From: Glandiceps talaboti
Lineage: Eukaryota; Hemichordata; Enteropneusta; Spengelidae
Assembly (NCBI RefSeq): GCF_964340395.1
Contig: NC_135569.1
Coordinates: 18,593,957-18,657,956 of the forward strand
Direction of reading: 5' to 3'
Length of the DNA: 64,000 nucleotides
Part shown: positions 1 to 11,850 of the stretch, in pieces
How the letters are laid out: each line of letters starts with the position of its first letter
Numbering within the stretch: the first letter of the stretch is position 1
The notes under the pieces: model-generated
What the model saw: the letters and a program-made list of their open reading frames with translations, nothing else
Told to the model about the DNA's origin: nothing
Databases searched by the model: none
Position numbers and translations under genes: made by a program

Positions 1-679
1 CCACTGGTGAAATTTATGCAAAATAATGTTGTGAAGACCACAGTTATCACAATGCAATGTATCTAGTTCCCTCAAACGGGACGGGTCAACACAATCGATA
101 GTAATGGCTGCTAAAACTTAATGCTCGACTGAAAATTATGGAAAGACCTGCCCAACTGTACTGGTAGATTTTGCTGCAATGCAATAACTTTAAAAATTAT
201 GCTTCAAATTGTTAAAAGACAGATTGCATTCCTCAAAAAAACAACTGTTTTGAAAATGTTTAGCTTTTAATCAGTTAAAAGGGTCCATGGAGAACACTTT
301 GTGCTTCAATTATATCATTCCTTTTTTATCTACACAGATATGATTGCCCTAATAAAAAAGTTGCTGAAAAAATTGAGAAAAGGTAGAAAGAAAGGTAGGT
401 AAAAATGTATCATTTTATTGGCAAGTAGCTGTTAATACGTAAAAAGTAACTGATAATATCTAGGAATGAGACTCCAAAATCTGCCAATGATAGAAACATA
501 CTGGTTGAAATGAAGAATTTTTAAGAACTTCCTGAAAGGTAGCCAGGAAAATATTGCCGAGTAGCCACCTCTCTGCTAGTCACTATCATTAGACGCATTT
601 TCCACATTTGAATAATGTCTGTTTCAATTAGCCACATGGAAAAGTCATTAGCCACAAACGTTGGAAATATTACATTGTT
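1..679. other. AT-rich sequence, probable intron or intergenic
   Basis: No repeat family or clear gene was recognised apart from the weak exon candidate at 338-382. If that exon is real, this stretch is intron of the spectrin-like gene. Confidence 0.4.
338..382 (+). CDS. weak candidate exon, possible alpha-spectrin repeat fragment
   Basis: A pyrimidine-rich tract ending in ACACAG precedes 45 open bases, followed by AG|GTAGAA. Read from the second base they give YDCPNKKVAEKIEK. This loosely resembles the H-Y-x-x-(D/E)-x-V-x-E-K-L start of a spectrin helix C, and the position is right for the segment about 50 residues before the exon at 7209. The match is short and could be chance. An alternative donor further on (GTAGGT at 395) would run through an in-frame stop. 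Treat it as a hint, not a gene call. Confidence 0.25.
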
Positions 680-714
680 AGCACAACTGAACTGAGGTTC
701 AGTAGTGCTATAGG

Positions 715-1490
715 CAGGGTTCTCCCCAGCTTGAGAGTAGTCCCGGACACTAATTAATATTCATGCTAATTTGCATAATTAATTCATGAATAAATTAATG
801 GTACACTCAAAGTACATGGTGTGTGATCAAAGTTGCTAACAAAAAAGTTAAAACCAACTTTTATTTCTCTACAGATTTATAACTCTAATCTCAATCTTTG
901 TACATCGATTTTTTTAAATCACAGTTTTTGATTAGATTTCTCAGAAAAGCTAAAGTTGTTTCATACTAAATATCCAAAGACGATTGCAGTTTCAAAACTC
1001 TAAAAAGTTGCGTATACCCACACATACGCATTGCGTTTAGACGAAATCTCGTGATACATGAGACATCGCGATAGTTTGTGACGTCACCACCCGCCATTTT
1101 GGAAATTACATGTTGTCATCGTCGTGCGATGTACGATGTCAAACTACTAACTAAAAGTGTTTTCAGAGTAAAATTGAACAGAAAACTAATGATCGGTCAC
1201 AACGTCAACACTTTATAAAAGGTATATGAGGCTGTTATACTTTTTTTATGACGCTGAAGAATGGTAGTCGAAAGTCTGTAGCATCGTGTTAGCCATGTAA
1301 TTCACACGTACTCACTGTATACGAGATATCAATGTACAATGTATAGCGTCAGCTGTTGTCAGTTCACGTCTACATTGTTCGTTTCTCAAAGACATTTTAA
1401 TACTTCATTATCTTTTAAATCGATACGCCCATGTGGGCAGAAAATGAAAGTACAATTATTAAAGTGAATGTGTGTGGGGTGTCGAATGGT
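715..1490 (+). repeat. inserted repeat G, copy a
   Basis: This segment sits inside family 2 copy a and begins CAGGGTTCTCCCCAGC, which looks like a hAT-type terminus. Its right part (about 1190-1484) recurs in inverted orientation at 19,700-20,185 plus 22,791-22,817. That second copy carries a LINE and a small MITE which are absent here, so this copy shows the pre-insertion state for both. The matching right terminus and target duplication were not identified, so the exact ends are uncertain. Confidence 0.5.
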
Positions 1491-1795
1491 AACCAATTGA
1501 AGGTGGTGGACGGCAACTTTGAGTAGTGGTCGCTGAACCGATTGCCATGATATTTGGTGGGTTCATTACCCTCTGTGTCTAGTTGGGAAATTGTTCAAAT
1601 CAAAATGATAGCATCACAGGTGTGTGATTTAGGTCAAAAAATGTGATTTTTGCTCAAAAAACTTAAACTCGGAAACTACTGGGCAGATTGGTGAGAAATT
1701 TGGTGGGAACATTCTTAAGGTGTAAAGTAAGATTTGTTCATGACATGATGATTCCATCAGTGATATGCAAATTAGGGCTAAAAATGTGTCTTTTT

Positions 1796-2410
1796 AGTCC
1801 CCGCCGGACAAAGTCCGGGACGGGGACTTATGGATTGGGTTGAACAGATCTCATTCAAAGTTGGTATTAGGACAGTGTTCTATGGCATATATGTACATGT
1901 GCATATTCATTGTTGTTGTGATACGATCCAATATGGCTGCCTGGCAGCCATTTTGTTTGCGATTTTTCTATGTCCAAAGCCATAACTCAGACATGCTTGA
2001 ACGGATCACATTCAAAGTTGGTATTAGGACAGTGTTCTATGACATACATGTACATGTGCATATTCATTGTTGTTGTGATACGATCCAATATGGCTGCCTG
2101 GCAGCCATTTTGTTTGCGATTTTTCTATGTCCAAAGCCATAACTCAGACATGCTTGAACAGATCACATTCAAAGTTGGTATTAGGACAGTGTTCTATGAC
2201 ATACATGTGCATATCCATTTTCATCGTGATATGATCCCCCATACCCGACCAATCCTTTATTGTTGTAGGCATGTTCCATGTCAAACAAGCAGACACAACA
2301 TATCTAAGTCTGTTTGTTTTAGGTTCACAAATGTTGTTGCGTGATCAGAGTAGTGATAATTCCATAAAACCCAATCATAGTGGGGGCTATGTCATTATCA
2401 ATGACTTGTT
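1796..2410 (+). mobile_element. family 1 Helentron-like element, copy a (short)
   Basis: It starts AGTCCCCGCCGGACAAAGTC, with the hairpin AGTCCCCG...CGGGGACT, and ends in the 3' hairpin GTCATTATCAATGAC plus TTGTT. About two tandem units of the core and the standard tail follow a shortened 5' part that lacks the (CCGT)n run. The flanks are GTGTCTTTTT on the left and GGTTAAAAAT on the right. The undisturbed family 2 sequence at 14,660-14,690 reads straight through TTTTT|GGTCAAAAAT, so the insert is exactly 615 bp and adds no duplication beyond a possible shared TT. No protein is encoded. Confidence 0.8.
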
Positions 2411-3290
2411 GGTTAAAAATCTATAATTTCAAAACTACTCAGCAGATTGGGCTGAAATTTAATGGGAATGCATCTGGGGATGTATGGATGAAGAAATATT
2501 AAGCATACAATGATTCCATGAGTGATATGCAAATAGGTGTACAAATGTTCATTTTTGGTCATAAACTTATATCTCAAGAAGTACTTGGTCACCGAGTCTG
2601 AAACTTGGTGAGATGTTTCTGAAAGTGTTATTCTGTAGATTTTCTTCAAAACATTTTGAGAAAATTGGCCTTAGCAACCATGACCACGCCCTTAGCAATA
2701 ACCAAATGGCAGTGTATTTTGGTCAAATAACAACATCATCTGGTAGGCAAATGAGTAAACATTCAAAAAATGTATGCAAATACCCTAGCAACCATGACCA
2801 TGCCCATAGCAAGAGCCAAACAGTCATGTATTTCACAAAGATAACAACAGGGAATAATAGACAATTGAATAAACATTCAAAAAATGTATGTAAATTTGCC
2901 TAGCAACAAGACCAAGCCCATAGCAACAGCCAAATAATCATGTATATTGCAAAGATAACAACAGCAATAGCAATAGAGACGAATAAACATTCAAAAAATG
3001 TATGCAAATGTGCCTAGCAACAAGACCACGCCCACAGCAACAGCCAAATGATCACATATATTGCAAAGATAACAACGAGGGTTAATAGACAATTGAATAA
3101 ACATTCGAAAATATATGTGAATATATCTAACAACATGATGATAGCATATATCGTAAAGATAGCAACATGGTAGGATAGGCAACTGGATAGTCATTCAACA
3201 AATGAACACTTCTTGTTAGCATGGACTACCATATGGATAAACATTTTTAAAAAATGTACAGTTGTGCGACAAGGTGATTGGTGGTATTTT

Positions 3291-3870
3291 TTTAAAAATT
3301 GTCTCGAGTTCTGTTATTTTTTGTCATATTATGTTATTATTGTTATCGTGAGCAGTAACAGTCATACTAAACCTTGCCTCCATCAAAATCTTGACTTTAT
3401 AATGCTAAAATGAATTTTGCCAGTTTACTTACATAGTATTTCTATTTGAGATGCAAAATTTGAATTGATATTGTAATGTTCCTTCCTACATTGGATTAAC
3501 CAATTCGTCACATCTTTTTAATCCTTTTTCTCCCGAGAGGGTACAAGTTGGGAGAAAGTCAAACAAAATTTCTTTGAGCAATACCACTGACCAATCTTTG
3601 CACTGTATAGACTTGTGTTTTTATTTTGTAAATTTATTTGGATGTTATTATTCTTGGTAAATGAAATAATCCAGTTATTCAGCAACTCTTTATCATATAA
3701 TAGAATGACAAATTTAATATTACAATTGGATACATAAATATTGTTTCAGTTACAATTGGGGATTAGCAAATCTATTTTTAAGCTGATTTAGGCCTAATAA
3801 AAAACTTTGTGGTTCCAGTTACGCTTTCCAATTACGCTCAATTTTAGAATAGGTGGGTAGGTTGATTTTT
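3291..3870. other. AT-rich sequence with no recognised feature
   Basis: Between family 2 copy a and family 1 copy b. No conserved ORF, splice-bounded exon or known repeat was recognised. Confidence 0.5.
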
Positions 3871-5592
3871 AGTCTGGATTGGGTTCCATCCATGTGTCCG
3901 TCTGTCTGTCCGGAGCCGTTTCTTGGGGATGCCTGGACCAATTTTTTTCAAACTTGGTACAGGGACAACATACTTTGGCATACATAAGCATCTCAATTTG
4001 TTCCTGATACGATCTAATATGGCCGCCTGGCAGCCATTTTGTTTGCGAATTTTCCATGTCCAAAGCCATAACTCAGACATGCTTGAACAAGTCTCATTCA
4101 AAGTTGGTATTAGCACAGTGATCTATGACATACATGTGCATATCCATTTTCGTTGTGATACAATTCGATATGGCTGCCTGGCAGCCATTTTGTTGGCGCA
4201 GTTTTCATGTTGAATGGTTTATTCCATGACGTCATTTTGAAGAGTAGGCATGTCCCATGTCCAACGAGGAGACACAACATGAGTAGGCATGTTCCATGTC
4301 CAATGAGCAGACACAATATATCTAAGTCTGTTTGATTTATGTTCACAAGTGTTGTTGCATGATCAGAGTAGTGATATCAAAAACAACCATATGAGGCCAA
4401 ACAACATTAACCAGGTTTGAAAATGACAACATAAACTGCCAGTTCGTTAATACCAGTGTTTCCGCTGCCCACTCGCAAAATCGTAAAATGCGAATAAAAT
4501 CAGCATTTGGCGAGAATATTTTTGATACAATTAGTCAAATTTGCGAAGCCAATTTAGAATAGGGCACCAGAAAATCTATGCGTAATGCTTGTGGTTTCTT
4601 TGTCACAACGTGGAATATCCGTAATTTAAACTACATTGTATTACATTTAGAAGGAAGTGCACACATTGTACGTTCCTCAAATCATAAAATTGTTACATCA
4701 GCAATGTAAATAAATGTCATATCAAACTGAGTTCCGTGACATGAAGTACGAACGACAGCGCAAACTTTCAATTTGACAGAGATACAGTTGTAAAAGTGTT
4801 TAATCCAAATTTTGTGTCGCTGATCTGAGGAGAACTGTTAACACTGATAAAACTGATACATAATGTGCAAACCATGTTCACCTCAGACGAAGAGAATGGT
4901 GTAGTGAACAGTAGTGAACAGTAAATTCACGTTCGATCTAGTAACGAAGCTCAAAAAGAAAAAAAATCAGTTTTAGTGAGAATGAAATGGTGACGTGGCA
5001 GTTTGAATTTATCTAAGTGAAGTTTTCAGGAGAGACTGTCCAACGATGTGGTCCATTTGATCATCGCTTCACTCGTGAGGGAAGATGCCTTGCCGTAATG
5101 GCCGTGCGTAACCAATCATGTGGATAAGTTATGATAATATCGCGTAGTTTCTAAACTACCCAGGACGTGCTCTCCACATCAGGAAATGGTCATGGGGCAC
5201 ATGAAACTGCTGAAACGTTATGCATACGATGGGTCATATTCAAATTTCACAGGTCACACTGCACATTGAGATTTAGAAAATAGTTACAATGAGAACTGAC
5301 TAAAACCTAGATGTCTGGCGCTACAACTTTGAAGCAAAGATGAGAACCGTACGTTTGCCAACATGACATGAAAATGTATGTAAATAAACAGTAAAAACAT
5401 ACAAGTTTGCGCTATTGTCTTTATTTATATAAGTTCATATTTATTGCAAAAGTTTGGCTAATTGAAAGTCTGGTTTGGCTAATAAATTTTGAGGCAAATT
5501 AGCCCAATGCCATGGTTAGTAAATTTTTTGACCCAGAGGAAACTGTTAAAACCCAAACATAGTGGGGACTATGTCATTTTCAATAACTTGTT
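3871..5592 (+). mobile_element. family 1 Helentron-like element, copy b, split by a hAT-like insert
   Basis: The degenerate 5' end (AGTCTGGATTGGGTTCC) follows a T run. It is followed by a TCCGTCTGTC-type run, two core units, the tail with 'aaccaggttt...ctgccagtt', then an insertion at 4454-5545. The 3' end resumes with CATAGTGGGGACTATGTC and the hairpin GTCATTTTCAATAAC plus TTGTT. The tail of copy e (17,030-17,087) gives the uninterrupted order. Confidence 0.7.
4454..5545. mobile_element. hAT-like non-autonomous element (about 1.09 kb)
   Basis: The insert begins CAGTGTTTCCGCTGCC and ends GAGGAAACTG, imperfect terminal inverted repeats of the CAG...CTG form typical of hAT elements. It is flanked by TTAATACC (4447-4454) and TTAAAACC (5546-5553), an imperfect 8-bp duplication of host family 1 sequence. 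No transposase frame was seen. The base-level border is uncertain by one or two bases because the duplication overlaps the terminal C. Confidence 0.55.
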
Positions 5593-6148
5593 TATTTTAT
5601 TTTATCATATTTGTTTTCATGTGTGAGTGTCTAGTTCAGTTTTTCCAAATGGTCTCTGTGTTATTGATTTCTTCCTATCAGATATACAACCATTACAGAT
5701 TGGAAGACCAGTTTTATATAGTCTTTTTAAGTTGATGTCAATTTCCACATCTACTGTTTCTTGTGAGACTTCACAATTTTTTGCGATTGTATTATTTTTT
5801 TCTTGAATACGTAAAAAAAATGTTGGTGGGGTCAAGTAACCAGAACTAAACAATTAATTTTTTTATGCCTATATATAACAATGTAGATGTACCGACAAGA
5901 GTATCATAAATTCAGTACAAGAGTACCTTTCAATTTAAAATGTAGAATCAACTTAAAATTATTGTCATGACAAGTAAACAAGATTTTGATGCAGCTTGTT
6001 TGTGAACTACTTCAAATAGTCTTACAATAGCACAACTGTCTCACAAAAAAATACAAAAATAACAAGACTAAATTGACACACTGATGTGCACTGCTTGCCA
6101 TAAGGACAATAGTGAGATGATGTTAATCCTATTGTACACTGTGGTGGC
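5593..6148. other. AT-rich sequence with no recognised feature
   Basis: No repeat homologous to elsewhere in the window and no supported exon. Short ORFs here have no recognisable family resemblance. Confidence 0.45.
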
Positions 6149-6169
6149 TGTAGTCTCGCTAGTCTATCA

Positions 6170-6250
6170 GCTAGCCCTCGGATGTTCTTCCGATAAAATA
6201 TGACACACAGCCGAACAACGCTATCGAGGATGGAACATCCGAGGTCTAGC
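6170..6250. repeat. foldback 1 (18-bp arms)
   Basis: GCTAGCCCTCGGATGTTC (6170-6187) is repeated in inverted, nearly perfect form as GAACATCCGAGGTCTAGC (6233-6250). The loop is 45 bases. TAGTCTCGCTAGT stands just upstream at 6151, and a near-copy, TAGTCTCGCCAGT, lies at 6680 after foldback 2, so the pair may be the two ends of one small element of about 530 bp. Confidence 0.55.
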
Positions 6251-6587
6251 AAATGTCATCAGGATATAAATAACTGCCAATCAGAGAACCGTATTAGCGA
6301 CAAGCACAAACAGAGGACAATAGCTAAATTTTCATGCATATTCATCTTAAGGAGGGGCTTGTAAAAATAACCACCAATGCGTTAACTAAAATGTGTGAAT
6401 GACAACGTCTACACACTCATCAAACACAATTACCATAAACTGATAAGACATAGTAATGACATAAATGTGTTTGTCAACACCTGCATGCAGAGATTGAATA
6501 TATTAAAATATATATATATATGCATATATGGCCCAACCCACCGCTTATCGTAATCTCAATGGAATGTCCGGTCTGAAAATGACATTC

Positions 6588-6669
6588 GCTAGACTGTTCG
6601 GGCAAGCCCTCACATGCGAACTTCGTTCGCTTATAGTTATAGCATCGAAAGAAAGCCCGAACGTCTAGC
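6588..6669. repeat. foldback 2 (15-16-bp arms, nested inner palindrome)
   Basis: GCTAGACTGTTCGGGC (6588-6603) pairs with GCCCGAACGTCTAGC (6655-6669). Inside lies a second palindrome, GCGAACTTCGTTCGC. The outer ends share GCTAG/CTAGC with foldback 1 although the arms differ. Confidence 0.55.
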
Positions 6670-6785
6670 AGCAAGACTATAGTCTCGCCAGTGAGGGCTA
6701 TACACTGACACTAGGGTGGAACTAGACTTGGGCTACATGATAGTATATGATGTGTATAATGGTGAATGTTATATTTTTTTTACAG

Positions 6786-6835
6786 AAGTCGAAATGATAG
6801 AGATGATCACGATCCATGAAATACTGGAGAAAAAG
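6786..6835 (+). CDS. weak candidate exon before the spectrin exon at 7209
   Basis: A strong T-rich tract and TACAG precede 50 bases ending AAAAAG|GTAACT. With two leading bases they give VEMIEMITIHEILEKK, ending in phase 0, which fits the phase of the next spectrin exon. Canonical alpha-spectrin has DTEQVDNWMSKQE at this point; the match is poor (only the acidic start and the basic end agree). It could be a diverged exon or a chance splice-bounded frame. Confidence 0.25.
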
Positions 6836-6859
6836 GTAACTAATAAATGACTTCATTCA

Positions 6860-7085
6860 TTCATTAGTCCCTTGAAGGAGGAAACTAGATACAAATGGGC
6901 TCCATCTATATGTCCATTCGCAATACTCATTTTATCATGCAAGCTATCATTTGAGACCTTGACTCTTGGCCATGACCTTCAGGGTCAATTATCAACATCA
7001 GTCCAATTCCTGCCTATCACAGACACATTTGTAGTATTTACATATTGCCAATTCCTTGTAAATCATGTTTACAAGTACTATTGAA
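6860..7085 (+). repeat. repeat H copy ('ACCTTGAC...CAGGGTCA')
   Basis: Shares motifs such as 'gaccttcagggtcaattatcaacatcagtccaattc' (given in part: CTTCAGGGTCAATTATC) with segments near 56.4, 56.7 and 58.2 kb. It lies in the intron before the exon at 7209. The 70-residue ORF within it is not supported as a gene. Confidence 0.5.
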
Positions 7086-7208
7086 GATAAGAATTTTCAC
7101 AAACATTAGTTTTGGTCCTCATATAACTTTTACTACATATTACATAATTATTACATATTACTACAGAAATAAAAAAGAATTGATGATCACAACTATTGTT
7201 TTTTGCAG

Positions 7209-7319
7209 GCTTTCTTAGCCAATGAAGATCTTGGAGACTCCTTGGACAGTGTGGAAGCTTTGATTAAGAAACATGAAGACTTTAAAAAATCACTTGCAGC
7301 ACAAGAAGAAGAGATCAGT
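7209..7319 (+). CDS. SPTAN1-like: alpha-spectrin-like exon: spectrin-repeat helix A/B segment
   Basis: The 37 codons begin [20 protein letters not shown] and continue with [15 protein letters not shown]. This closely matches the alpha-spectrin repeat containing EAFL(L/A)[25 protein letters not shown]. Alpha-spectrin is the actin-crosslinking partner of beta-spectrin under the plasma membrane, and these residues form part of one three-helix repeat. The acceptor is TTTTTTGCAG and the donor GTGAGT; both ends are in phase 0. The exon is intact and the most canonical-looking part of the locus. It joins in frame to the exon at 7608. Confidence 0.85.
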
Positions 7320-7607
7320 GTGAGTGAAAATAGTTCAATTTTATTGCTTTTCATACGGATGGAAATATTGGATTCAAAACTTTGAATATAGAAATGAAAT
7401 CAAAGATTACATACTCAAAGACAATGTAATATATCATGGTAATTATTTATTGCATGATGAATATGACTAAGTAAATTTGTCATGATGTGTAAAAATAATA
7501 AAAGAATTATTGGATGTATACTTCCAGTGTGCAAAATGTATGCTTAGCATAATTGGTACAAATACCCTGTGGCAGATATAGTAAATTCTTTTGTTTTTAT
7601 TCTACAG

Positions 7608-7685
7608 GCACATGTTGACTTTGCCGTTAAACTTGTAGAAAGTGAACATTTTGCTGCAGAAGATGTCTCAGAACGTAGAGATAAT
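7608..7685 (+). CDS. SPTAN1-like: alpha-spectrin-like exon: end of helix B and start of helix C
   Basis: The 26 codons include AHVDFAVKLVESEHFAAEDV followed by SERRDN, corresponding to canonical ALDEFATKLIQNNHYAMEDVATRRDA directly after the previous exon's segment. The acceptor is TTCTACAG, the donor GTAAGT, phase 0 at both ends. The next expected residues (RRNALHERAMRRRAQLADSF in vertebrates) and about 330 residues beyond were not found before the exon at 23,584. Confidence 0.85.
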
Positions 7686-8396
7686 GTAAGTAGATTTGAC
7701 ACCCTTGTTTTGTTCAGAGATTTCAAACACCAAGTCCTGATAAAAGTCAGTTAGTTTACTTCTGGAAATATGTAGACAATAAAATTGATCCTTCATACAA
7801 GGTAAAATTCTCCCAACATGTCAAATGGTACTATCACTCTCATAAAGACATAAATGAACATTCTTTGTTATTTTAAAAGAAACTTGTACAGGCAAAATTG
7901 GCTTCACATTTTCTGTGAGAAGATTGGTCGTGAAAGACTAAGTTTATATTATATGTAATCTATGAGAAATCTCAGTGTATTGAAAATGGTTTGGTATAGA
8001 CAAGTTGACAATATTACAAAGTCTTAGTAGAATCCAAGGTAGATAATTAAAATGAAATATGTGTGATGTCTTAGAAAATGCTATACTAGACTGAAAGGTC
8101 CATCACTGTTTTTGCTTCTTTAACCATTCATGAGTGTTATGTAAGCAGATCAACAATGAAGAAAACTGAGTTATGTAGTGTTATATACTAAAAACCTTTG
8201 TTATAGTTTTTTGCCAGATGTGCCAGAATTCATGTCAATATTTTAGTTACAGCCGCTAAAAGAACCTACCTTTAGTTCCATAGGCAATCTTGTAATGGTT
8301 AAAGTATTAGTGGTTAGGTTTTCATGTTGATATTTGTCTAACATTATCTCTTCACCTTCCGTAAAGAATGTTATATTTTAGGGATGAAAAGTCTGT
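7686..8396. other. intron-like AT-rich sequence
   Basis: Follows the donor at 7686. No further spectrin exon or known repeat was recognised. Confidence 0.5.
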
Positions 8397-8399
8397 GTA

Positions 8400-8449
<50 letters not shown>

Positions 8450-8480
8450 TGTGTGTTTGTTTGTGTTTGTGTGTGTCTAT
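8397..8480. repeat. (GT)n microsatellite
   Basis: Near-pure GT run with a few TTTG and TCTG interruptions. The ORF with poly-VC residues over it is an artefact of the repeat. Confidence 0.95.
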
Positions 8481-8671
8481 ATCACCATCTACAAAATTAC
8501 TGGCTAAATTCAAACAAAATTTTGTAGACATGTTCCGTAGGGTAATGGCAAGATCTGATTAGGTTTTGATAAATATCCTAAGCATGCTTCAAATTCATTA
8601 TAACTTGGTACATACATTTGTGATACCTAAGTGCATCTGTCCTGAAAATATTATCGATGTAGTGTTTAGTT

Positions 8672-9866
8672 AGTTCCCGCGGACGAAGTCCGGAACGGGG
8701 ACTTATGGATTGGGTTCCGTCTGTCCGTCCGTCCGCCCGTCCGTCCGCAGCCGTTTCTTGGAGATACCTGGACCGATTTTTTTCAAACTTGGTACAGGGG
8801 CAACATGCTATGGCATACATATGCACGTCAATTTGTTTTATGATACGATCCAATATGGCCGCCTAGCAACCATTTGTTTGCGAATTTTCCCTGTCTAAAG
8901 GCATAACTCGGACATGCTTGAACAGATCTCTTTCAAAGTTGGTATTAGGACAGTGTTCTATGACATACATGTGCATATTCATTGTTGTCATGATACGATC
9001 CAATATGGTCGCCTGGCAGCCATTTTGTTTGTGAATTTTCATGTCCAAAGCCATAACTCAGACATGCTTGAACAGATCTCATTCAAAGTTGGTATTAGGA
9101 CAGTGTTCTATGACATACATGTGCATATCCATTTACATTGTGATACGATCCAATATGGCTGCCTGGTAGCCATTTTGTTTGCGAATTTTCATGTCCATGC
9201 AAAGCCATAACTCAGACATGCTTGAACAGATCTCATTCAAAGTTGGCATTAGGACAGTGTTCTATGACATACATGTGCATATCCATTTTCGTCGTGATAC
9301 GATCCAATATGGCTGCCTGGCAACCATTTTGTTGGTGAATTTTCCATGTCCAAAGCCATAACTCAGACATGCTTAAACAGATCTCATTCAAAGTTGGCAT
9401 TAGGACAGCGTTCTATGACATACATGTGCATATCCATTTTCGTCGTGATACGATCCAATATGGCTGCCTGGCAGCCATTTTGTTTGTGAATTTTCCATGT
9501 CCAAAGCCATAACTCAGACATGCTTAAACAGATCTCATTCAAAGTTGGTATTAGGACAGCGTTCTATGACATACATGTGCATATCCATTTTCGTTGTGAT
9601 ACGATCCAATATGGCTGCCTGGCAGCCGTTTTGTTTGTGAATTTTCCATGTCCAAAGCCATAACTCAGACTCCATTTTCATCGTGATATGATCCCCCATA
9701 CCCAACCAATCCTTTATTGTTGGAGGCATATTCCATGTCCAACAAGCACACACAACATATCTAAGTCTGTTTGTTTTAGGTTCACAAATGTTGTTGCGTG
9801 ATCAGAGTAGTGATAATTCCTTAAAACCCAATTATAGCGGGGCTATGTCATTCTCAATGACTTGTT
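8672..9866 (+). mobile_element. family 1 Helentron-like element, copy c
   Basis: Starts AGTTCCCGCGGACGAAGTCC after TT, with a (CCGT)n run near 8719-8747, then about five to six tandem 151-bp core units from about 8900. The tail ends GGGGCTATGTCATTCTCAATGACTTGTT (3' hairpin GTCATT/AATGAC). The stacked short ORFs of MAAWQPFCLR or DMLEQISFKVG type are the same core read in different phases, not genes. The right end abuts the long-TIR element. Confidence 0.8.
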
Positions 9867-10296
9867 TAGCTTGAATTGACCTTCGTAGTACATGTTTACA
9901 TTTTTTAGCCTGATCGCCTCCTCTACATCTGAACACGCCACCATGCAAACGAATTTCTGCTCACTAAGACACAGGCAACCAATCAGGTTGCGTCTTACTT
10001 GTCAGGGGCATACACGACGCATCAAACATCAACAAACATTGAATATCAACAGGAAGTCCAGTAATTGAACTTCCAGAGCCGAAGTACAACGGCTCAGTGG
10101 ACGTGGACCTACCTTTACTATTACTACATGCCGTTATTTGTGCACACACGGAAACGACAACGTACGAAGTATTTCAAATATGAAAAAAATTTCAGTGATT
10201 GTATTGCTATATATATATACGGTAATTAAAGAATTCTTGTTTAGATGTACCTCTATGCATTTCGTCTTATGTACATGTTAGCTACATTGGAATGGT

Positions 10297-10313
10297 CCCC
10301 CCCCCCCCCCCCC
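10297..10313. repeat. poly-C run (17)
   Basis: Uninterrupted C tract inside the long-TIR element. Confidence 0.95.
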
Positions 10314-11850
10314 TAGTGTCAATGTTTATCTCAGCGAACGCCTACGCGTTTTCTGCAGTAGGCTTGAAGTATTGTATGATTCATAGCAATATTTGCCACA
10401 GGGAGTGCACAGTTGTGCTATATGAATCCAGAAAAGAGGAAATTTAAGATATAATTTCTAAAAAAAAAAGTCCTTATCGTGAAAATTTCGGTCGCTTTGC
10501 ATTGCATTCAGGGTTCGAACGGTCCTGGAAAACCCTGGAATTTCAACCCTCTCTGGAAAACCCTGGAAAAATGCTCCCTACCCTGGAAAATGATCGTGAT
10601 CGATTAATATTGACGAACGACATGTCTGTGCTTGAGCCACCCATTCTATGATTTATACACTGAGTCTCGTAAATGTGAAATGGCGAAATATTTTCAAAGT
10701 CTTTCGCCACCACGGTGAATCACGCTGATTAAACCCAGACAGTCAACCGATCGTTCCACAAGAAACTTTGCCCACAGACCGTACCTATGCATAGCTAGTT
10801 GAATGGGCACCGCAATGTTTGTTTCGATCTTGGCTATTGCTACTCCGAGTCCAGTCGTCATTTCAGCGACATAATATTGTAAAAGTCCCGGGGGTAACAG
10901 TAGGTCTGTTAGTAAGGTAATCGTAACATTGTAGTGAGTATCAAGTATCACCAACCACGACTAGAAATTGTTACAAGTTTGGCGCACAAGTCGACATACT
11001 ACAAGCTCACGCATGGCAATACTAGGGCCTTGGGAAGTGCAGTTCAATTTCCGGGTTGTGGAAGTGCGGTTTTGACTTTCATGTTGTCGATAAATGGGAA
11101 TAAACTACTTTTTTTATGTTTGTCAGTACAGTAACATTCCTAAATGGTCAAGTTGAGTTGAGAAATCACGATGTTCTTCAACACGTGGCCGTATATAAAC
11201 ATTAAGACGCAAGGGCTGAACGTAATCAATTATACATTAAGCGAAATTGCGTTACGTAAATGACGTTTTTTAAGAAAAAAAAAGTTGTTGGTGACCTTTA
11301 AATTTAGCCACATCAAAACATACAATAATGAGGACACAGTTTAGTTTTTGATTTTTTTTCTGGATATGTCTGAATTAGACTATACGAATGCTGTGACTCA
11401 AATCTTACAAGATCAATGCACCAGCTTGACGAAACGACTACTACGGGGATAGGACAGAGGTTTCTCCGTTTAATCTTAGCGTGCAAACGTGATTTTAAAA
11501 CGTCTTGATTAGTGTCGCTTGTCTTTTAAATGTTTTGTGACATGTTATGGGAACCTTTGTTAATTTCTTCTCGTCCACATCAGACAATTAGATGTCATTC
11601 AAAATTATACTTTTAAGTGTATGAACCCTGTGCATTGCATGGTGTTGCGTACACTACAAACTGTCTTCAGTAAGACGCAACCTGATTACGTTCGAGGAGA
11701 AGCCTACTACAGGGAACGCCTACGCGTTCAATTACTGGACTTTCTGTTGATATTCAATGTTTGTTGATATTCGATGTGTACATTTATCGTGTATGCCACT
11801 GACTAGTAAGACGCAGCCTGATTGGTTGTGAGACTCTGTGAGCAGTAATT

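Larger units (their letters stand above)
680..3290 (+). repeat. family 2 Helentron-like element, copy a (with nested insertions)
   Basis: The copy starts AGCACAACTGAACTGA just after TT, and its first 30 bases fold into a hairpin. An insertion at about 715-1500 replaces the usual TGTC run. The body resumes near 1525 (ACCGATTGCCATGATATTTG) and is interrupted again at 1796-2410 by a family 1 element. Four tandem core units of 114 bp follow (ATTCAAAAAATGTATG at 2761, 2875 and 2989, and a variant at 3103), each with 'cctagcaacaagaccacgcc'-type sequence. The 3' side has CAGTTGTGCG (3259-3268), the inverted copy of the first ten bases. No coding capacity is seen. It resembles non-autonomous Helentron (HINE/pearl-like) elements; the class is inferred from architecture only. 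Confidence 0.75.

Noticed and set aside
8710-9361. Stacked ORFs with MAAWQPFCLR or DMLEQISFKVG sequences (also at 1.8-2.3, 12-13.2 and 16.3-17 kb)
   Set aside because: All are the 151-bp family 1 core read in different phases; they vary with copy number and end in element borders.
10509-10600. CAGGGTTCGAACGGTCCTGG with CCTGGAAAACCC repeats, possibly a small hAT MITE
   Set aside because: Resembles hAT-type termini, but no matching right end or target duplication could be found.
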